From Leptobrachium leishanense (taxonomy: Eukaryota; Chordata; Amphibia; Anura; Megophryidae), in NCBI GenBank assembly GCA_009667805.1, contig CM019063.1, positions 87,881,877 to 87,945,876 of the forward strand: a DNA stretch of 64,000 nucleotides, in the 5' to 3' direction. The translations under genes were made by a program, and so were the position numbers. The first letter of the stretch is position 1. Every line of letters starts with the position of its first letter. The notes beneath the pieces were generated by a model. That model ran no database searches, had not been told where the DNA came from, and saw nothing but the letters and a program-made list of their open reading frames with translations. This document shows positions 59,121 to 64,000 of this stretch, in pieces.

Positions 59121-59913
59121 GTTTTCCTAATGAACCCTATCTGGGAATAAAATGAATCCCAGTACTATCTGTCACAGGCAGGGACTATGTCCTTGGCTCA
59201 ATTTATGAAATATTAAGGGTTATAAGCTCAAACACCAGCATGAGTGAGACTTTGAGAAAAAAAAGAAAAACTTTTGTTATCAGCGAGCTTCAAAGAATAT
59301 AGTCTAATTACAAGCCCCTGACTTTTCAAAGATGTTCCTTGAAGCTGCTGAGATGTGAAAGTCTTGTTCTTTGATCAGCCAAGGAGATGGCTGATTGGAA
59401 TGGGTGTCACTCTCAATTTATTTTATTTTTTTTAGAAAGGATTTTACTAGGAAGGATACATTGAGATTTCTCTCGTTTTCAAGTATGTCCTGGGTGGCGA
59501 GTATGTACCGTTAGATGTCTTGCTCAAGGACACTTACTGGAGAGGTTCACACATTGGTAGCATCTGGCCAGGCATATGACACCTTCATTGGCCTGCATGG
59601 AGCCAGGCATAAACTAATTAAATGAAGAAGCAGTCCTGTTGTTCTCAGAGTTGTATCCTAAAATATGAAATATAATCCCAGATATGTGCATGGATGTTTC
59701 ATGATATATATTTTTGCAACGCCAAAAATGTATCCTGCAGAATAATATCCAACATGCCTATTCTGGAGGGAACCATTCTTGAAAACCAGAAACAAGGTCA
59801 TTCTTAATTGCAGCCTTATGATGTGAGATGTCTAATGAATGAGGAAGATATAACGGTTCCAAAAATTTATAAAGTATTCCAATGGCATATATATCTCTTG
59901 AGATATATTCACG
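59121..59913. other. Family D repeat, otherwise no feature recognised
   Basis: A family D copy occupies 59414-59493, followed by SINE-like text ('tcaaggacacttactggaga'). The remainder is AT-rich and unrecognised. Confidence 0.4.
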
Positions 59914-60864
59914 TGTAGCGCTCACCCCCGGAGGAGCCGCTGATTAACCCCAGGATAGTCTCACTGCACTAGGAAATCACTATACACCAGCACTGTTGTG
60001 GATTTTTCTAGATTATATACTTTACTGATCCCAATAAAGCAGCATATAACACACATATACGGTATTTGAATGGCAGGAATTCGTAACGTGGGAAAAACAC
60101 GCGGCGGAAAAGAAACAGTTAGCCCCCTCAGTTCTGGAGTGTAAGTCACGTGAAATGGCTCAAAAATATATATATATGTGTTTTCTAGGGTACCCGGGTA
60201 CTGTGTTCAACTGGTCAGTGAACGAAAAGAGAAATCTTCGACTAGTCACAGTTGGGGCCCTGTGAATTTAAGCAATATAACAAGTGTGCGTTTCCGTTTC
60301 GGAACTGTGGGCCTGGAGGCCTCTCACCCATCCGTCGAACGAACTGTTCAGCACTCGATGCTTCGACCAAAGGATCTTTCTCCACTGTATACCGGGACTC
60401 TGTGTCAACGAATCTGCTCCCCGATTGCCGAATCTCCGCAACTGGAACAATCAATCAGCCGCCTGTACTCCCAATAGATCGTCACGGCCTCCTAACTCGG
60501 GGTCCTGCCGGAACCAGCTTGACCTCCAAATCTCTCAGGGCTGAGTATGTAGTTGACAGCACGATCTCCGTCCAGATCTCCAACACGAATAAAGCAGCAT
60601 CCGCACTCCGGCCTGGTTGTGATCCTTAACGATTTCAGTGCACGTTCTGCACCTCTCGTTGCTCCGCTCACACTCCCCGCGCCAAACATGAGGCTGCCGA
60701 TGTATATCCTCCGCTGTGCCCAACTCACTTCCTGTCCTCACGCCAAGGGTGCTGGGAGATTGAGTCCGCTTTGTCCAGCAAAGTCCACAATATCTCCAGC
60801 ACTATCTCCCCCTTGTGGCATCCATAGTCCAATTCACCAGAGCTAATATTAAAGCAGCGCTACA
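59914..60864. mobile_element. Probable solo LTR, TGTAGCGCT ends (951 bp)
   Basis: It starts TGTAGCGCT and ends AGCGCTACA, and is flanked by an exact CACG duplication (59910-59913 and 60865-60868). TG...CA ends, ~950 bp and a 4-bp duplication fit an LTR from a Gypsy or retrovirus-like element. AATAAA occurs at about 60033 and 60585. A TGT-ended DNA transposon with 4-bp duplications (Ginger-like) is an alternative. The frames inside lack protein motifs. Confidence 0.6.
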
Positions 60865-60939
60865 CACGTATTATTCATTGCACATACTACAATGGTTAAA
60901 GGTGACATGGGGATGTCAAGGGGCCGGTCCTGACACTCA

Positions 60940-61410
60940 GCAAGTCTAAATCCCGATCAGCACATCCCTCTAACACAAATCTGGAGAAGAGGGTTCAACC
61001 TAACCACTAGGGGCCATATTACATACTTGGTGCTAACTTAACCAGAGCTGTTGTAAACTTCCCAGAGCCATTATAGCCTATGGAGGTTTTAAGTTTACAA
61101 CTGCTCTCTTTAAGTTAGCACCAACATTTTAATACTGCCCTAGGTCGGTGCTCTACAATCATGGAAAGCTGACTCGATTCCACTCAGAAGACGCCACCAG
61201 CGAGTGTCCTTGGGCAAGACACCTAACAATATGGATGCGCCTACCTCACAAAATACTTGTACTTCTCATAGATTGTAAATTCCCTTGGGAACAGGGTCCC
61301 CCTGAATCAGGTCATCATCCATGTGTGGTATTCCAATGTATTAACGCCTTGTACACTGATCTTGTAAAGCGCTTCGGAATATGTGGCACTATATATAAAT
61401 GAAAGATAAT
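60940..61410 (+). repeat. tRNA-headed SINE, copy 2, split by a small MITE
   Basis: 'Cagcacatccctctaacaca', 'caatcatggaaagctgac', 'cagggtccccctgaatcagg' and 'cttgtaaagcgcttcggaat' match copy 1 at 1180-1510. The tRNA-like head is missing. MITE H lies inside at 61011-61140. Confidence 0.7.
61011..61140. mobile_element. MITE H (130 bp), hairpin with family A-like ends
   Basis: The ends are GGGCCATATTACATACTTGG and CCAACATTTTAATACTGCCC, near inverted, continuing into GTGCTAACTTAA facing TTAAGTTAGCAC. Exact TAG duplication flanks it (61008-61010 and 61141-61143). The SINE copy 1 lacks it at the same position. The GGGCC(A/C)TATTACAT end and the 3-bp duplication tie it to family A. Confidence 0.8.
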
Positions 61411-62095
61411 AAAATATATTGATCATTAATTGCCATTACACCCCTTATGTCTATTTCTTTATATAAATGTAACTAGAATCCTATTACCTGAAGAGAATTG
61501 TATTCTATTACTAATAGCCAAGGGGGCTTGTGAGTCTCAAGACAAACTACTAAACTGGGTTTGGCGGGGTCAGTCTGCTAAACTGTGTGTTTTTGTGGAT
61601 TTAATTGAACGGGGTGTTTCACGTTACCTCCACATAATATTTGGTGAACGACTTGTGGTGGCAGCATAGAACCATTGGTTTCTTTTTATTTATATGTAGT
61701 GGGTTGGTGATACTGTGGTTATTTAGTCATTATTTTTGGGTCTAGTGTAGGCAAATATGGATTGTTAACCCTTTCACCCACATAGCCAAGCCACTTGGCT
61801 GCCTGGAGTTGGGGAGCTACATGGCTCTATACTGTTTCCAAAAATATCAATTTGTTGTGCTAGCTATAAGGTACACTGTAAACAAGGCTAGAGTTAATTC
61901 TCTAAGAGAGTGGGCTGTAGGGAAATACTCCTCTTAGTGAAATGACTTGCCAAGAAATATTTCCTAAAATTACATCCAGTTTTTAGAGAGCTATTCGGCT
62001 GGGGTTGTTCCTTCCACTCAACGCCCGTCTGGCCACCTCGCTGAGTGCAGTTAGTGTGCTCAGCGCTGTAAGGCTCGATCCACCTATGGAGGATA
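61411..62095. other. No gene recognised
   Basis: 'TTAACCCTTTCACCCACATA' at about 61768 could be a lone piggyBac-type end. Nothing else stands out. Confidence 0.35.
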
Positions 62096-62816
62096 AAATC
62101 AGTAAATCAATAACAAAATCAGTAAATAAATAAGTAACACTAATCCTAAAACAAACAGAATCAGTAACACTAACACTAATCCTAAAACAAATAGAATCAG
62201 TAACACTCCCCTTAATCCTAAAACAAATAGAATCAGTAACCCTAATACTAATCCTAAAACAAATAGAATCAGTAACACTAACAATAATCCTAAAACAAAT
62301 AGAATCAGTAACACTAACACTAATCCTAAAACAAATAGAATCAGTAACACTAACACTGATCCTAAAACAAACAGAATCAGTAACACTAACACTAATCCTA
62401 AAACAGACAGAATCAGTAACACTAACACTAATCCAAAAGCAAACAGAATCAGTAACACTAACGCTAATCCTAAAACAGACAGAATCAGTAACACTAACAC
62501 TAATCCAAAAGCAAACAGAATCAGTAACACTAACACTAAACCCTAAAACAGACAGAATCAGTAACACTAACACTAATCCTAAAACAGACAGAATCAGTAA
62601 CACTAACACTAATCCAAAAGCAAACAGAATCAGTAACACTAACACTAATCCTAAAACAGACAGAATCAGTAACACTAACACTAATCCTAAAACAGACAGA
62701 ATCATTAACACTAACACTAATCCTAAAGCAAACAGAATCAGTAACACTAACACTAATCCTAAAACAGACAGAATCAGTAACACTAACACTAATCCTAAAG
62801 CAAACAGAATCAGTAA
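62096..62816. repeat. 36-bp satellite, about 20 units
   Basis: The unit 'aatcagtaacactaacacta' plus 'atcctaaaacagacag' recurs at 36-bp spacing; variants have 'aaacaaatag' or 'aaagcaaacag'. Because 36 is a multiple of 3, minus-strand frames stay open and read hydrophobic 12-residue repeats (for example GLVLVLLILSVL), without a start context or flanking gene. Confidence 0.92.
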
Positions 62817-64000
62817 TTGATAGCCAGAAAATTCTGCCTCAGCTTGATGTGTGTCCGTAATCTTCTATTCTCTAACTAAATAAGGACCTCAGGACTAGAG
62901 GTGACCGGCTAGGACATAACTATAAAATATTGAATACTTTATTGAACATATAAACATAAACCCTTCAAAAGGTAAATAAGACACAACTCAAAACGAAAAA
63001 ATGGACATAATTAAAATCAATATAACCACATGTATTAAAGGGTGAATTACCACGAAGGGTGGTTATAACAATTCAATGATAATATGAACATGTGAAGTAT
63101 CTATTTGAAAAACCTCCTTATATTAATGGCATTCGTTTCTAAAACGGAGTATCAATAGATTCACAAAATAGTGTGGGATGACAGTAATCGCTATCTAACC
63201 CGATTTGAACTGTCTTTGGGGCAATATAATTATGAAATTACCCCAGATGCAATTGGAAAAAATCACTATCAATAAACATACGTTCAAATTGCGAATATGG
63301 TTGTGAGCCAGTGCTGCGGTTATTAGATAGGTGATTATATGCAAAATAAGATCATTTATAAAGAAACCGTTGCACTTTTGAATTGGATGCCTTGGAGTGC
63401 TGAGTGGTGGAAGCACAATGATATAGAGCGAGGTGGTAACGCCCAAAACAGCGTTTAAAAAAAGTGGATGTTTATCCACATAAATCAATCAACTTTATTA
63501 AATAAAGGTTATTCTGGTTTGATATGCAACCAATTTCAACACACATAAGGATTTCGATTTAAAACGCTACTCTGGGCGTTATCACCTCATTTCAATACAT
63601 AAGTGCCTTTACAACTCAGCACTTAAAGGTATCCGATTTCAAGCTTTAACTGCAGGATTCATGACGGAATCGTATTTTGTATAGGCGTAATATGGTGTGA
63701 TGTTAAATGTATGCAGTCTCCGTATTGAACAAATTTGAGAGGTTATGAACTATTGATAGGTGCCTTGGTCAAATTCTATTTAAACGCTGCATTGGGCGTC
63801 TTTTTTTCTAAATAATACACACGGTTGTAATTTAGGTACTTTATACAACAACTCTTTAATTGCTTATGTGTCTGCACATTATACGTCAACAACAGTTTGA
63901 TTGAGATACCTTAAAGCATTTAACTCCATTCTAGGAGCGAATGTTTATTTATATAAACTAATCCATCTTTATTAGAAGGGTCTTTTTCGAATAAGTGTGC
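62817..64000. other. AT-rich DNA, no recognised feature
   Basis: The words 'aacgctactctgggcgttat', 'aacgctgcattgggcgtc' and 'ggtaacgcccaaaacagcgtt' recur in both orientations (63430-63800), hinting at a degraded repeat. No coding sense was seen. Confidence 0.4.

Noticed and set aside
61983..62789. A 268-codon hydrophobic frame on the minus strand, and an overlapping one
   Set aside because: Both are read-throughs of the 36-bp satellite; 12-residue periodicity follows directly from the DNA period.
62096..62816. Possible interstitial telomeric repeat because of 'ctaatcctaa' and 'aaccctaatac' words
   Set aside because: There is no TTAGGG hexamer array; the period is 36 bp.

Overview
This window reads as vertebrate intergenic DNA saturated with transposable elements, most probably from a frog or toad. 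The evidence for that is the mixture: CR1-clade LINEs ending in TTTCTATG repeats, TTAA-flanked piggyBac MITEs with TTAACCCYTTCRCTGCTG ends, hAT transposons with TAGKGATGAGC ends, a DD34E Tc1 element and tRNA-type SINEs. The host assignment is inference. I found no host protein-coding exon, rRNA, host tRNA or CRISPR array. Every reading frame with recognisable homology belongs to a transposon and all are broken.

Layout. 1-7.3 kb: R1 repeat, a small MITE, a SINE, the first copy of a ~915-bp Harbinger-like MITE (family B), an L2-type LINE tail, an LTR-like patch and a hAT MITE with target-site duplication (TSD). 7.3-12 kb: AT-rich DNA, MITE A1 (exact 3-bp TSD) and a large inverted duplication. 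12-18.3 kb: a deeply nested block in which an old inverted-repeat element is split by a CR1 LINE and by a hAT element; the hAT element carries MITE A2, which carries a further hAT-like end and a ~0.9-kb minisatellite. 19.7-21.8 kb: two family B copies in opposite orientation. 22-28 kb: a minus-strand ZBED/hAT transposon broken by a CR1 fragment and by a piggyBac MITE that landed in its BED finger. 28.4-35.8 kb: hAT, family B and piggyBac MITEs plus a 1.56-kb retro-inserted sequence with a 15-bp TSD. 36.8-38.2 kb: minisatellites. 40.2-45 kb: a Tc1 element among R1 repeats, a foldback element built of inverted tandem repeats and interrupted by MITE A3, MITE A4 and a 40-bp minisatellite. 46.1-54.3 kb: a palindrome-bearing piggyBac MITE and a second, plus-strand ZBED/hAT copy with a much expanded array near its 5' end. 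54.4-57.9 kb: a CR1 LINE (endonuclease plus reverse transcriptase) split by a 953-bp solo LTR with a 5-bp TSD. 59.9-60.9 kb: a second probable solo LTR. 62.1-62.8 kb: a 36-bp satellite.

How the parts relate. The insertions can be ordered by which interrupts which, and exact TSDs (TTAA, 3-bp, 5-bp, 8-bp, TA, 15-bp) make many boundaries secure to the base. The MITEs (families A, B, H and the hAT and piggyBac types) lack transposases and must have been mobilised in trans; only the ZBED/hAT copies, the Tc1 element and the CR1 copies still show coding remains. The items most worth attention are the foldback element (42.4-44.1 kb), MITE families A/H and B, the unidentified retro-insertion (31.17-32.73 kb) and a perfect 40-bp hairpin at 15.5 kb.
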